Numbered from the stretch's first letter, positions 23,930 through 32,989 are shown. The stretch: DNA of 64,000 nucleotides from Sphingopyxis sp. YR583 (GCF_900108295.1 NZ_FNWK01000001.1:1240001-1304000), one strand, 5' to 3'. The notes: a model not told the origin generated them from the letters alone. Translations and numbers: made by a program.

Positions 23930-25115
23930 CTGGCCCGCCGAGGCCGAGACCCTGCTCGATGATCTCGTCGACCTCCGCCGCGCGATCCACCGCGAGCCCG
24001 AACTGGGTCTCCAGAACCCGAAGACGCTCGCGAAGATCAAGGACGCGCTCGCCGGACTGCCGCTCGAATTTCGCGAAGGCCCGTCGACGACGGGGCTGGT
24101 CGCGATCCTGCGCGGCCCCGCGAACGGGCGCACCGTGCTGCTGCGCGGAGACATGGACGCCCTGCCCTTGCTCGAAGAGACCGGGCTCGACTTCACCTCT
24201 GAAATCACCGGCGCGATGCACGCATGCGGGCACGATACGCATGTCGCGATGCTCGTCGGCGCGGCGAAGCTGCTCTGCGCGGCGCGCGATCGCCTGCCCG
24301 GCACCGTGATGTTCATGTTCCAGCCCGGCGAGGAGGGGCATCATGGCGCGCGCTTCATGCTCGACGACGGGATCATCGACCCACTGCCCGACGCCGCCTT
24401 CGCGCTCCACATCATGCCCAATGCGCCGCACGGGATCTTCGCGGGGCGCGCGGGTCCGCTGCTCGCCTCGTCGGACGTGCTCTCGATCACCGTCAAGGGC
24501 GCGGGCGGGCACGCCTCGATGCCGCACGACAGCATCGACCCGATCCCCGTCGCCTGTTCGATCGTCACCGCGATCCAGACGATGGTCACGCGCCGCATCT
24601 CGGTATTTGATCCGGCAGTCATCACCATCGCGAAGATCTCCGCGGGCACGACGAACAATATCATCCCCGAAACGGCCGACATGCAGGGCACGATCCGCAC
24701 GCTTTCCCCGGAAAGGCGCGCGATGGTCGCGCGCGAGCTGAAGCGCCTCGCACCCGCGATCGCCGAGGCGCATGGCTGCACGGCGGAGGTCGAGATCGTC
24801 GAGGGCTTTCCTGTCACTATCTGCGACGCGCGCGCTGTCAGCTTCGGCCAGTCGGTCGTCGAGGAGACTTTCGGCGAGCAAGCCTGGCTGACGATGGACA
24901 ATCCGGTGATGGGCGCCGAGGATTTCTCCTATGTCCTCGAAAAAGTGCCCGGCGCGATGTTCTGGCTCGGCGCGAGCGAGGCGGGCAGCGACTGGCGCCA
25001 ATGCTGCGGGCTGCACTCGAACCATATGGTGCTCGACGAGAGCGTAATGGCGCGCGGCGCCGCGCTGCATGCGGCGCTGGCCGAACGCTTCCTCAATGAA
25101 GGATTCAACGCATGA
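23910..25115 (+). CDS. M20-family amidohydrolase/peptidase (hippurate hydrolase-like)
   Basis: A 401-residue zinc hydrolase of the M20D (amidohydrolase) group. LRGDMDALPLLEETGLDF and MHACGHDTHVAML carry the metal ligands, FQPGEEGHHGARFML the catalytic Glu, and GAEDFSYVLEKVPGAMFWLG the C-terminal ligand region. It would cleave N-acyl amino acids or related amides. The start at ATG 23910 overlaps the desaturase 3' end by 20 bp; upstream frame sequence lies inside the desaturase gene. Confidence 0.92.
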   Translation: MDTLSHSWPAEAETLLDDLVDLRRAIHREPELGLQNPKTLAKIKDALAGLPLEFREGPSTTGLVAILRGPANGRTVLLRGDMDALPLLEETGLDFTSEITGAMHACGHDTHVAMLVGAAKLLCAARDRLPGTVMFMFQPGEEGHHGARFMLDDGIIDPLPDAAFALHIMPNAPHGIFAGRAGPLLASSDVLSITVKGAGGHASMPHDSIDPIPVACSIVTAIQTMVTRRISVFDPAVITIAKISAGTTNNIIPETADMQGTIRTLSPERRAMVARELKRLAPAIAEAHGCTAEVEIVEGFPVTICDARAVSFGQSVVEETFGEQAWLTMDNPVMGAEDFSYVLEKVPGAMFWLGASEAGSDWRQCCGLHSNHMVLDESVMARGAALHAALAERFLNEGFNA

Positions 25116-25357
25116 TCAATATCATCGGCGCGATTCTCTCAGGCCTCATCATCGGGGCGCTAGCGCGCTTCTTCTATCCCGGTGCGGTCGAAATGGGGTG
25201 GGTCGCGACGATCCTGCTCGGCATCGGGGGATCGCTGCTCGCAGGTCTCGCAACCTCGCGCGGCCGCGGCGATTTTCACCGTGCGGGCTGCCTCGCGTCG
25301 GTGATCGGGGCGATCGTCCTGATTCTCGTCGGCCGGCTGCTCGGGATCGGCGGTTAG
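25112..25357 (+). CDS. GlsB/YeaQ/YmgE-family small membrane protein
   Basis: An 81-residue protein with three hydrophobic segments and Gly-rich helices (IIGAILSGLIIGALARFFYPG, then TILLGIGGSLLAGLA and VIGAIVLILVGRLLGI). It matches the transglycosylase-associated stress membrane family. It overlaps the M20 gene by 4 bp (ATGA), so it is translationally coupled to it. Confidence 0.85.
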   Translation: MINIIGAILSGLIIGALARFFYPGAVEMGWVATILLGIGGSLLAGLATSRGRGDFHRAGCLASVIGAIVLILVGRLLGIGG

Positions 25358-26940
25358 GGTACCAGCACCGTATCGACCGCCTGCGGCAGTAGGTCGGGAT
25401 AATCGAGCGTATAGTGCAGCCCGCGGCTTTCCTTGCGGTGGAGCGCGCTGCGGACGATCAATTCGGCGCATTGCAGCAAGTTGCGCAGCTCGATCAGGTC
25501 GGTCGTGACACGGAAATGGCCGTAATAATCCTCAACCTCGTGCGTCATCATGTCGATGCGGTGGCGCGCGCGCTCCAGCCTCTTGGTCGTGCGGACGATA
25601 CCGACATAATTCCACATGAAGCGGCGGATCTCGGTCCAGTTCTGCTTGATGACGACCTCTTCGTCGGAGTCGGTCACGCGGCTCGCGTCCCACGGGCGGA
25701 TCGCGGGCGGCGCATCGAGTTTGTCCCAGCACTGGATGATATGCTTTGCGGCCGCCTCGCCGAACACGAAACATTCGAGCAGCGAGTTTGACGCGAGGCG
25801 ATTGGCGCCGTGCAGCCCGCTCTCGGTGCACTCGCCCGCCGCATATAGCCCCGGCAGATCGGTGCGCCCGTCGAGGTCGATCAGCACCCCGCCGCACGTA
25901 TAATGTTGCGCGGGCACCACCGGAATCGGCTGCTTCGTCATGTCGATGCCGAGCGTCAGCAGTTTCTCATAGATGTTCGGGAAATGCCCCGCGACGAAAT
26001 CGGGATCGAGGTGACTGATGTCGAGATGGACATAATCGAGCCCCGACCGCTTGATCTGATCGTCATTCGCGCGCGCCACCACGTCGCGCGGCGCGAGTTC
26101 GGCGCGCGCGTCATAATCGGGCATATAGCGGTGGCCGGTGACCGGGTGCTTCAATATGCCCCCCTCGCCGCGCACCGCCTCGGTGATCAGGAAATTCTTG
26201 ACGTCGAGATTATAGAGGCAGGTCGGGTGGAACTGCATCATCTCCATGTTCGAGACGCGGCAGCCCGCGCGCCACGCCATCGCGATGCCGTCGCCCGTCG
26301 CGCCTCTGGGCGCGGTCGAGAATTGGTACACGCGCCCCGCGCCGCCGCTCGCGAGGATCGTCGCGCGGCCGATATGCGCGTGGACCTTGCCGCTCTTCTC
26401 GTCGAGCGCATAGACGCCCCAGACGCGCCCCGAGCCTGAGTAGCGTTCCTCGTGCCGCCCGGTGATCAGGTCGATGCACGCCTGCCCCGGCAGCAGGGTG
26501 ATGTTCGGATGCGCCTCGGCGGTCTTCAGCAGCGCCGCCTGCACCGCCCAGCCCGTCGCGTCGTCGACATGGACGATGCGGCGGTGCGAATGGCCGCCCT
26601 CACGCGTCAGGTGCAGCGCCTCGGCGTCCTTGTTGAACGGCACGCCCATTTCGACGAGCCGCTCGATCGCGTGCGGGGCGTTCTCGACGACGAACTCGAC
26701 CGTCTCGCGGCGGTTGAGGCCGCCGCCCGCGATCATCGTGTCCTCGATATGATTTTCGAACGTATCGCCTGCGTCAAGCACTGCGGCGATGCCGCCCTGT
26801 GCCCACGCGGTCGACCCGCCGGTGAGTTCGCCCTTCGCGAGCACGAGCACGCGGCAATGATCGGCGAGCGCGATCGCGGCGGTCAGCCCGGCAGCGCCCG
26901 AGCCGACGATGATGACGTCGTGAGCGAGCGCCTCAGCCAT
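25354..26940 (-). CDS. nadB: L-aspartate oxidase
   Basis: A 528-residue flavoprotein that oxidises L-aspartate to iminoaspartate, the first step of de novo NAD synthesis. The FAD motif is IIVGSGAAGLTAAIALAD; the flavin-histidyl region of the succinate dehydrogenase/NadB superfamily (GGSTAWAQGGIAAV) is present, as are AQHYTCGGVLIDLDGRT and CTESGLHGANRLASNSLLE. The C-terminal helical domain is intact. Its start overlaps the end of the ABC ATPase gene by 8 bp. nadA and nadC are not in the window. Confidence 0.95.
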   Translation of the reverse strand: MAEALAHDVIIVGSGAAGLTAAIALADHCRVLVLAKGELTGGSTAWAQGGIAAVLDAGDTFENHIEDTMIAGGGLNRRETVEFVVENAPHAIERLVEMGVPFNKDAEALHLTREGGHSHRRIVHVDDATGWAVQAALLKTAEAHPNITLLPGQACIDLITGRHEERYSGSGRVWGVYALDEKSGKVHAHIGRATILASGGAGRVYQFSTAPRGATGDGIAMAWRAGCRVSNMEMMQFHPTCLYNLDVKNFLITEAVRGEGGILKHPVTGHRYMPDYDARAELAPRDVVARANDDQIKRSGLDYVHLDISHLDPDFVAGHFPNIYEKLLTLGIDMTKQPIPVVPAQHYTCGGVLIDLDGRTDLPGLYAAGECTESGLHGANRLASNSLLECFVFGEAAAKHIIQCWDKLDAPPAIRPWDASRVTDSDEEVVIKQNWTEIRRFMWNYVGIVRTTKRLERARHRIDMMTHEVEDYYGHFRVTTDLIELRNLLQCAELIVRSALHRKESRGLHYTLDYPDLLPQAVDTVLVP

Positions 26941-27856
26941 TCGCGGCGCGCGTCAGATTGAGGAACACATCTTCGAGGTCGGCCTCGCGCGTCGACACGT
27001 CGACGATGCCATGCCCCATTGCGTTGACCGCGGCGAGCACCTCGCCCGCGTTCATCCGGTCCTTGTTGTAGCTGATCGCGAGACCGCGTGTCCCATCGCG
27101 CTCGACTTTCTCGAATGCCGGATGCGTCGGCAGCGCCGTCACATCGGCATCGAGCGTCACGACGACGATCTTCTCGCGCGCCATGTCGACCAGCTCGCGC
27201 GTCGGCTTGTTCGCGATCAGCTTGCCATGGTTGATGATCGCAATCCGGTCGCAAAGCTCCTCGGCTTCCTCCAGATAATGCGTCGTCAGCACGACGGTAA
27301 CGCCGCGGTCGTTGAGGCTCTGCACATATTCCCAGAGCTGCTGGCGCAGTTCTATGTCGACGCCGGCGGTCGGTTCGTCGAGCACGATGATCGGCGGCGA
27401 ATGCACCATCGCCTTGGCGACGAGCAAGCGCCGCTTCATGCCGCCCGACAGCGTGCGCGCATAGGCGTCGCGCTTGTCCGACAGGTGGACCGCTGCGAGC
27501 AACTCGTCCGAAATCCGCTTGTCCTTGGGCACGCCATACAGTCCCGCCTGATTTTCCAGCGTTTCATAGGGCGTGAAAAAGGGATCGAAGACAATTTCCT
27601 GGGGGACGATGCCAATCGAATATTTTGCGTTGCGCGGATCGGCGTCGATGTCGAAACCCCAGATGCTCGCCGACCCGCTCGTCTTGTTGACGAGACCTGC
27701 GAGGATGTTGATCAGCGTCGACTTGCCCGCGCCGTTGGGCCCGAGCAGTCCGAAGATCTGGCCGCGCGGCACGTCGAAACTGACATTGTCCAGCGCCTGC
27801 TTGCCGCCGGCATAAAGTTTGGAGACGGCGTCGATGCGGATGGCGGCTTCACTCAT
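26933..27856 (-). CDS. ABC-2-type transporter ATP-binding protein
   Basis: A 307-residue ABC ATPase with Walker A (LLGPNGAGKSTLIN), signature (TLSGGMKRRLLVAKA), Walker B (PPIIVLDEPTAGVDIELR) and the H-loop (TTHYLEEAEELCDR), plus the C-terminal extension common in NodI/DrrA-type exporters. The start ATG 27856 follows GGAAGCGG. No matching permease is adjacent: it lies between nadB, which it overlaps, and a divergent DUF4402 gene. The permease must be elsewhere in the genome or be lost. Confidence 0.9.
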   Translation of the reverse strand: MSEAAIRIDAVSKLYAGGKQALDNVSFDVPRGQIFGLLGPNGAGKSTLINILAGLVNKTSGSASIWGFDIDADPRNAKYSIGIVPQEIVFDPFFTPYETLENQAGLYGVPKDKRISDELLAAVHLSDKRDAYARTLSGGMKRRLLVAKAMVHSPPIIVLDEPTAGVDIELRQQLWEYVQSLNDRGVTVVLTTHYLEEAEELCDRIAIINHGKLIANKPTRELVDMAREKIVVVTLDADVTALPTHPAFEKVERDGTRGLAISYNKDRMNAGEVLAAVNAMGHGIVDVSTREADLEDVFLNLTRAANG

Positions 27857-27958
27857 GGCCGCTTCCATAGCCGCGCACCCCGGCGTGTGAAAGCCCGCTA
27901 ATTTTTCATAAGCGCCGCGTTAACGCTAAATTGGCGACTCGCCGCTAGATCGGCGGAT

Positions 27959-28513
27959 GTGAGGACCAGCCACATCATTCGCCCGCTGCGCAAGCAGTGC
28001 GGCCTAGCCATTTTTGCGCTTTTGCTTTTGCCCGCCGCTCCGGCGCTGGCACAGAATAGCGCGCAAGGCGAAGCCGAAGCCATCGTGCTTCGCCCGCTTT
28101 CCTTCTTCAAGGTCAACGACCTCGATTTCGGCAGCATCATCGCGTCGGGAACGTCGGGGACGGTCCGGCTTGCCCCTGACGGCACGCGAACCCGCACCGG
28201 CGGCGTGACACTTGCCGGCGATGGCGGCGAACCCGCGCGCTTTGCCGGGCTCGGCACGCCGAATCGCCAGGTCAATATTTCGCTCGGATCGAACACGATC
28301 TGGATCACCGGACCGGGGGTGCGCATGCGCGTGCGCGATTTCGAGATCGGCAGCACGCCGACCGCGATCCTGTCGACGACCCCGACGCGCTTCAGCATCG
28401 CGAGCGCGCTCGGCAATTATAACTTCCCGGTCGGGGGCACGCTCGAAGTCGGCGCCAACCAGACGCCGGGCGACTACAGCGGCACATTCACGATCACCTT
28501 GAATTATCTTTAA
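27959..28513 (+). CDS. DUF4402 secreted protein (first of two)
   Basis: A 184-residue exported protein with a signal peptide (GLAIFALLLLPAAPALAQ). The DUF4402 core is recognisable: KVNDLDFGSIIASGTSGTV, a beta-rich middle and GDYSGTFTITLNYL at the C-terminus. The family is thought to be fimbrial or surface-associated beta-sandwich protein. Start is GTG 27959; no better ATG exists before the signal sequence. A paralogue of identical length follows at 28953. Confidence 0.82.
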   Translation: MRTSHIIRPLRKQCGLAIFALLLLPAAPALAQNSAQGEAEAIVLRPLSFFKVNDLDFGSIIASGTSGTVRLAPDGTRTRTGGVTLAGDGGEPARFAGLGTPNRQVNISLGSNTIWITGPGVRMRVRDFEIGSTPTAILSTTPTRFSIASALGNYNFPVGGTLEVGANQTPGDYSGTFTITLNYL

Positions 28514-28647
28514 GGCTTCCTGTGGGGGGAAGACGGCACCGGGGACCACTTGCGCCCGAAAGGACGCCTGCGCCGGTGCCGTCACGGCCCCATCGCAATC
28601 GCAGAGCCGATTGCCGAGCCCTCGCGGCCTTGCTATGGGCGCGGTCG

Positions 28648-28845
28648 ATGACCCAGCCCGCACCCGAAACCATCCGCACGCCCAAGACCCGCATCGCCTG
28701 CGACGGCACCGGCGACGGCCTCGCCAATGCGGCGCTCGGCCACCCGCGCGTTTGGCTCGAAATCGACACGGACGAAGGGTTTGCCGACTGCGGCTATTGC
28801 GACCGCCGCTTCATTCTGATCGGCGGCGTTGCCGACAAAGGTTAA
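28648..28845 (+). CDS. Zinc-finger protein (zf-CHCC domain)
   Basis: A 65-residue protein with a Cys...His...CxxC metal site (ACDGTGDGLANAALGHPRVW, then DCGYCDRRF). This is the zf-CHCC domain also found in the mitochondrial complex I assembly subunit NDUFS6; in alphaproteobacteria it is linked to complex I. ATG 28648 begins the conserved part; the frame upstream is unrelated. It lies between two DUF4402 genes but its function is probably separate from theirs. Confidence 0.85.
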   Translation: MTQPAPETIRTPKTRIACDGTGDGLANAALGHPRVWLEIDTDEGFADCGYCDRRFILIGGVADKG

Positions 28846-28952
28846 ACGTCGGCGTAAACCGGCCGCCGGAAGTAAACGGCCGATTCACCAACCCCATGCA
28901 TCAGTGATGAAGACCCGGCTGGCATAAGATGTGCCAGACAGGAGCAGAATCT

Positions 28953-29507
28953 GTGGGGATTCAAGGGACCAAAAACTGTCAGGGCGCGGCTTGCGCCCTG
29001 ACCATCGCCATGACCATGGCGAGCGCGGCGCTTTGCGGACCGGCCTTTGCCGCCGACATGCCCGGCACCGCCAATGCGGCGGTCGTGCGCCCGAACACGC
29101 TGATCAAGACCGACGATCTCGATTTCGGCACGCTGATCAGCGGCGCGACCGGCGGCACGGTTACGATCAACCCCGTCACCAATGCACGCACGACCAGCGG
29201 CGGCGTGACCCCGGTGGGTTCGGCGGCGCAGCGCGCCGTATTCCAGGGCACCGGCGGCATCTTGCTGATCACCGTATCGGGAAGCACGTCGGTCTCGCTT
29301 ACCCGCGCCGGCGGCGGCGCTGCGCCGATGACTGCCAGCCTCGTCCGCGCCGCGAGCACCAGCGGCGGCGGGATCGCGCTGGTCGGCGGGACGTTATTGC
29401 CCAGCGGCGTTCAGACCTATTATATCGGCGGCACCCTCACCGTTCCCGCCAACCAGCCCGATGGCGATTACAGCGGCACCTTCACGCTGACCGTCAATTA
29501 TCTCTGA
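28953..29507 (+). CDS. DUF4402 secreted protein (second of two)
   Basis: A 184-residue paralogue of the protein at 27959, with a signal peptide (ALTIAMTMASAALCGPAFAA), the KTDDLDFGTLISGATGGTV motif and the same ending (GDYSGTFTLTVNYL). GTG 28953 is preferred because AGGAG lies 8 nt upstream and because it gives exactly the length of the first copy; ATG 28929 has no ribosome site. The two copies probably arose by tandem duplication with divergence in the middle. Confidence 0.82.
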   Translation: MGIQGTKNCQGAACALTIAMTMASAALCGPAFAADMPGTANAAVVRPNTLIKTDDLDFGTLISGATGGTVTINPVTNARTTSGGVTPVGSAAQRAVFQGTGGILLITVSGSTSVSLTRAGGGAAPMTASLVRAASTSGGGIALVGGTLLPSGVQTYYIGGTLTVPANQPDGDYSGTFTLTVNYL

Positions 29508-29546
29508 CCGCTGGCGTCGGGGGACGCGCGTGCCTATATCGGGCAA

Positions 29547-30989
29547 ATGACAAGCCCGACCGATCCCCGCCGCTTCCTCTATCGCGCCGATGCGCTCGAC
29601 CCCGATCTGGCGCAGAAACTTGCGAAAGAGGCGCTCGCGAAGGCCGACGACGGCGAGCTCTATCTGCAATATCGCGCCACCGAGAGCTTCGGCTTCGACG
29701 ACGGCCGCCTGAAGACCGCCGACTATTCGACCGACGCCGGTTTCGGGCTTCGCGCCGTGTCGGGCGAGATGACGGGCTTTGCCCATGCCAGCGACATCAG
29801 CGCCGGCGCGATCCGCCGCGCCGCCGAGACGCTTGCGCTGCTCGACCCTTCGAATCAGGCGCACGCCGCGCCGCCGCCGCGCACCAACCGCCATCTGTAT
29901 GACGAGGCCAACCCGCTCGACCTGGTCCCCTTCGCGAAGAAGGTCGCGCTCTGCCAGGAAATCGACGCCGCCGCGCGCGCGCGCGATCCGCGCATCGTCC
30001 AGGTTTCGGTTGCGCTCGCGGGTAGCTGGTCGGTGGTCGAGATCGTCCGTGCCGACGGCTTCCTTGCGACCGATATCCGCCCGCTCGTCCGCCTCAACGT
30101 CTCGATCGTCGTCGAGGAAAACGGCCGCCGCGAAACCGGCTATTTCGGCTTGGGCGGCCGCTACATGTACGACCATCTGTTCGAGCCCGCGCAGTGGAAC
30201 CGCGCGATCGACGAGGCGCTGGCGCAGGCGCTCGTCAACCTCCGCGCGGTTGATGCGCCTGCGGGCGAATTCACCGTATTGCTCGGCCCCGGCTGGCCCG
30301 GTGTGCTGCTGCATGAAGCGGTCGGCCACGGGCTCGAGGGCGATTTCAACCGCAAGGGCACCAGCGCATTTTCGGGCAGAATAGGAGAGCGCGTCGCCGC
30401 ACCCGGCGTCACCGTGGTCGACGACGGCGCGATGGACAGCCCGGTCGGCGGCGGGCGCCGCGGCTCGCTTTCGATCGACGACGAAGGCACGCCGACCGGC
30501 GAGACCGTGCTGATCGAGGACGGCATCCTCAAGGGCTATATGCAGGACCGCCTCAACGCGCGCCTGATGGGGGTCGAGCCCACCGGCAACGGCCGCCGCG
30601 AAAGCTTTGCGCACGCCCCGATGCCGCGCATGACCAACACCTTCATGAAGGGCGGCAACGACGATCCCGCCGAGCTTCTGTCGCGCGTTAAGAATGGAAT
30701 CTTCGCCAAAAGCTTTGGCGGCGGACAGGTCGACATCGTGTCGGGCAAGTTCGTTTTCAGTTGCACCGAGGCGTACAAGATCGAGAACGGCAAGCTGGGC
30801 GATTCGATCAAGGGCGCAACCTTGATCGGCGACGGGCCGAGCGTGCTCACCAAGGTCACCGGCATCGGCAATGATATGGCGATCGACGAAGGCATCGGCA
30901 TCTGCGGCAAGGGCGGCCAGAGCGTCCCCGCGGGTGTCGGCCAGCCCACCCTGCTGGTCAACGGGCTGACCGTCGGCGGCACTGCCTGA
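29547..30989 (+). CDS. tldD: TldD-type metalloprotease subunit
   Basis: A 480-residue TldD/PmbA-family protein with the zinc-binding motif HEAVGHGLEGD (His 256, Glu 257, His 261) and the conserved C-terminal KFVFSCTEAYKIENG region. TldD with TldE (PmbA) forms a heterodimeric protease acting on small modified peptides and antitoxins. The TldE partner is not in this window. Start ATG 29547 follows the DUF4402 stop by 39 bp. Confidence 0.94.
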   Translation: MTSPTDPRRFLYRADALDPDLAQKLAKEALAKADDGELYLQYRATESFGFDDGRLKTADYSTDAGFGLRAVSGEMTGFAHASDISAGAIRRAAETLALLDPSNQAHAAPPPRTNRHLYDEANPLDLVPFAKKVALCQEIDAAARARDPRIVQVSVALAGSWSVVEIVRADGFLATDIRPLVRLNVSIVVEENGRRETGYFGLGGRYMYDHLFEPAQWNRAIDEALAQALVNLRAVDAPAGEFTVLLGPGWPGVLLHEAVGHGLEGDFNRKGTSAFSGRIGERVAAPGVTVVDDGAMDSPVGGGRRGSLSIDDEGTPTGETVLIEDGILKGYMQDRLNARLMGVEPTGNGRRESFAHAPMPRMTNTFMKGGNDDPAELLSRVKNGIFAKSFGGGQVDIVSGKFVFSCTEAYKIENGKLGDSIKGATLIGDGPSVLTKVTGIGNDMAIDEGIGICGKGGQSVPAGVGQPTLLVNGLTVGGTA

Positions 30990-30994
30990 TGCGG

Positions 30995-31020
30995 TCCCCC
31001 GGCGAAAAGCCGGGGTCCAG
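30995..31020. repeat. REP-like palindrome after tldD
   Basis: CCCCCGGCGAAAAGCCGGGG followed by TCCAG, a hairpin of the same family as the repeats at 62003, 62339 and 62385 (one base longer loop). It lies just after the tldD stop codon. Confidence 0.75.
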
Positions 31021-31174
31021 TTTCGACAAACGCGGAACTGGCTTCTGCCGGCGAATTTCGTCTGTGACCGCCCTCACTTGGCGTTCGCGTCTCCCGCGCA
31101 TATAGAAAAGCCCAACAAAAGAAGAATCGGGTCGCATCATCCGCGGGGGCACTCCCTGCAACAGGGAGGATAAT

Positions 31175-32395
31175 ATGCGTTCGAGTCTGCGTTTCGTTTC
31201 CGTGGCGACCGTCGCCGCGATCCTCGCCGCCGTTCCCGGCTCGGCGCAAAAGACCACCGGCCCCAAGGAACGTTACGAGATGGACGTCGCGACGATGTCG
31301 GGCTTTGCCGCGATGGCGGGCGGCGGCAAGGGCGGGCTCGGCGGCGCGATGGGGATGATGTTCGGCGGCGACCCGTCGAGCAAGGTCGCTCACCAATTGC
31401 TGCTGCGCCTCGGCTCGAACGATGCCGCCACCGCACCGCCGCCGAAGGGCGACCATTTCTTCCTGCCGCAGGCCAAGATGGGCAAATCGGTCCCGCTTTT
31501 CTGGGAGGAAGGCAAGGAAACGCCCGGAACGGAAACCTTCGAACGCCCGAAGGGCCGCCTGCTCCTCTATTGGGGCTGCGGCGCCAAGGCGGGGCCCGGC
31601 CAGCCGGTGGTCATCGATTTCGCCAAGGTCGCCGCGGGGCAGGTCCCGCCCAACCTTTTCTCGAGCGCGGTCCCGGTGATCCGCGAAGTGAGCAAGGCGA
31701 ACAGCCGCTCCTATATCGACTGGCCGAACAAGAAGGGCGGCCGGCAGCCCGGATCGGGATCGTCGCTGCTCGGCGCGCACCGCGTTGCGAGCAATATCGG
31801 ACCCGACATCAACTTCACCCTCGCACAGGATTATATGCAGGGGCTCAGCGCCTCGACCGCGATCCAGGGCGACCAGTCGGTGATGGTCCGCTGGAATGCG
31901 GTGCCGAACGCGACGGGCTATGTCGCATGGACGATCGGCGGCATGGGCAATGGCAGCGGCAAGAATGATATGGGCGACATCGTGTGGTGGACCAGCAGCG
32001 CGTCGAAAGAATTCGGTGGCGGCCTGTGGGACTGGCTGCCGCCATCGGTCGTCGCGAACCTCATCACCAAGAAAATCGTGATGCCGCCGAGCCAGACGAG
32101 CTGCCAGATTCCGGCCGAGGTCAAGAAGGCGTCGGGCGAGATGCTGATGGGCAACCTTAACGCCTTCGGCCCCGAAGCCAATTTCTCCTATCCGCCGAAG
32201 CCCGCGGGCAATGCGGTGTGGAACATCGACTGGACCGCAAAGGTCCGCTTCCGTTCGCACACGATGCTGCTGGTCGGTGCCGATTTCGGCGGTATGGGCG
32301 GGTCGTCGACTGGCGGCAGCACCCCGGCCGAACCCGCGAAGAAAAAGAAATGCAAAGGCCCGCTCGGCATCCCGCTTCCCGACGGGGCGTGCTGA
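31175..32395 (+). CDS. Secreted hypothetical protein
   Basis: A 406-residue protein with a cleavable signal peptide (VSVATVAAILAAVPGSAQ). A Gly/Met-rich segment follows at about 40-65 (AGGGKGGLGGAMGMMFGGDP), then a Trp/Gly-rich beta-type body, and a C-terminal KKKK stretch plus CKGP...DGAC cysteines. I recognise no enzyme motif. The start has an excellent AGGGAGGATAAT ribosome site. Probably a periplasmic or outer-membrane-associated protein; family unknown to me. Confidence 0.75.
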   Translation: MRSSLRFVSVATVAAILAAVPGSAQKTTGPKERYEMDVATMSGFAAMAGGGKGGLGGAMGMMFGGDPSSKVAHQLLLRLGSNDAATAPPPKGDHFFLPQAKMGKSVPLFWEEGKETPGTETFERPKGRLLLYWGCGAKAGPGQPVVIDFAKVAAGQVPPNLFSSAVPVIREVSKANSRSYIDWPNKKGGRQPGSGSSLLGAHRVASNIGPDINFTLAQDYMQGLSASTAIQGDQSVMVRWNAVPNATGYVAWTIGGMGNGSGKNDMGDIVWWTSSASKEFGGGLWDWLPPSVVANLITKKIVMPPSQTSCQIPAEVKKASGEMLMGNLNAFGPEANFSYPPKPAGNAVWNIDWTAKVRFRSHTMLLVGADFGGMGGSSTGGSTPAEPAKKKKCKGPLGIPLPDGAC

Positions 32396-32478
32396 ATCAG
32401 CGGCGAGTCAGCCCCTGTTCACCCGCGCGCGCCTATGGGGGCCGCGGGTAGGGGATGATGAAGACAGGAGTCGAAACC

Positions 32479-32877
32479 ATGCGTCACCTCATCCCGACGC
32501 TTTTTGTCGCCGCAGCGCTTGCCGCTGCTCCCGCCACCGCCCGCGAAAAGCTGGCGCCCGAGGATCAACTCGCCAAGCTGCTCGAAGGCCGCGTCGCCGG
32601 CAAGCCGCAGGACTGCATCCCGCTTTCAACGACGCGCAGTTCGCAGATCATCGACAAGACGGCGATCGTCTATCGAGTCGGCAGCACATTGTGGGTCAAT
32701 CGCCCCAAGGGCGGAGCCGAATCGCTCGACGACGACGATATCCTCGTCCTCAAGACCTCGGGAAGCCAGCTGTGCAGCATCGACACGCTCGAACTGCACG
32801 ACCGCACGAGCCATATGTATAGCGGCTTCGTATCGCTAGGCGAATTCGTGCCCTATCGCCGTGCGAAGGGTGAATGA
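32479..32877 (+). CDS. Small secreted hypothetical protein
   Basis: A 132-residue exported protein with signal peptide (LIPTLFVAAALAAAPATA) and two Cys (QDCIPL, QLCSID) that could form a disulfide. ATG 32479 has AGGAG at an 8-nt spacing; an upstream ATG at 32455 is less likely. Conserved-looking core IVYRVGSTLWVNRPKGG. No function can be assigned. It lies 83 bp after the previous secreted-protein gene. Confidence 0.7.
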   Translation: MRHLIPTLFVAAALAAAPATAREKLAPEDQLAKLLEGRVAGKPQDCIPLSTTRSSQIIDKTAIVYRVGSTLWVNRPKGGAESLDDDDILVLKTSGSQLCSIDTLELHDRTSHMYSGFVSLGEFVPYRRAKGE

Positions 32878-32904
32878 GTCCGCAACGCTGACAGCTATAT
32901 TGTC

Positions 32905-32971
32905 TCCCGGCGAAGGTCGGATCTCCACCTGGTGACGGATCGCCACGTGGAGATTCCGGCCCTCGCCGGGA
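32905..32971. repeat. Long imperfect inverted repeat (hairpin element)
   Basis: A 67-bp element of two near-complementary arms (about 26 of 28 positions pair) beginning TCCCGGCGAAGG and ending CCCTCGCCGGGA, separated by about 10 bp. It fills the gap between the secreted-protein gene and the DUF924 gene. Confidence 0.75.
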
Positions 32972-32989
32972 CGATTCTTCAGGAAACCG

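Noticed and set aside
28846-28952. Possible riboswitch or leader upstream of the second DUF4402 gene
   Set aside because: Short imperfect inverted repeats (CGGCCG) only; no recognised riboswitch core or terminator/antiterminator pair.
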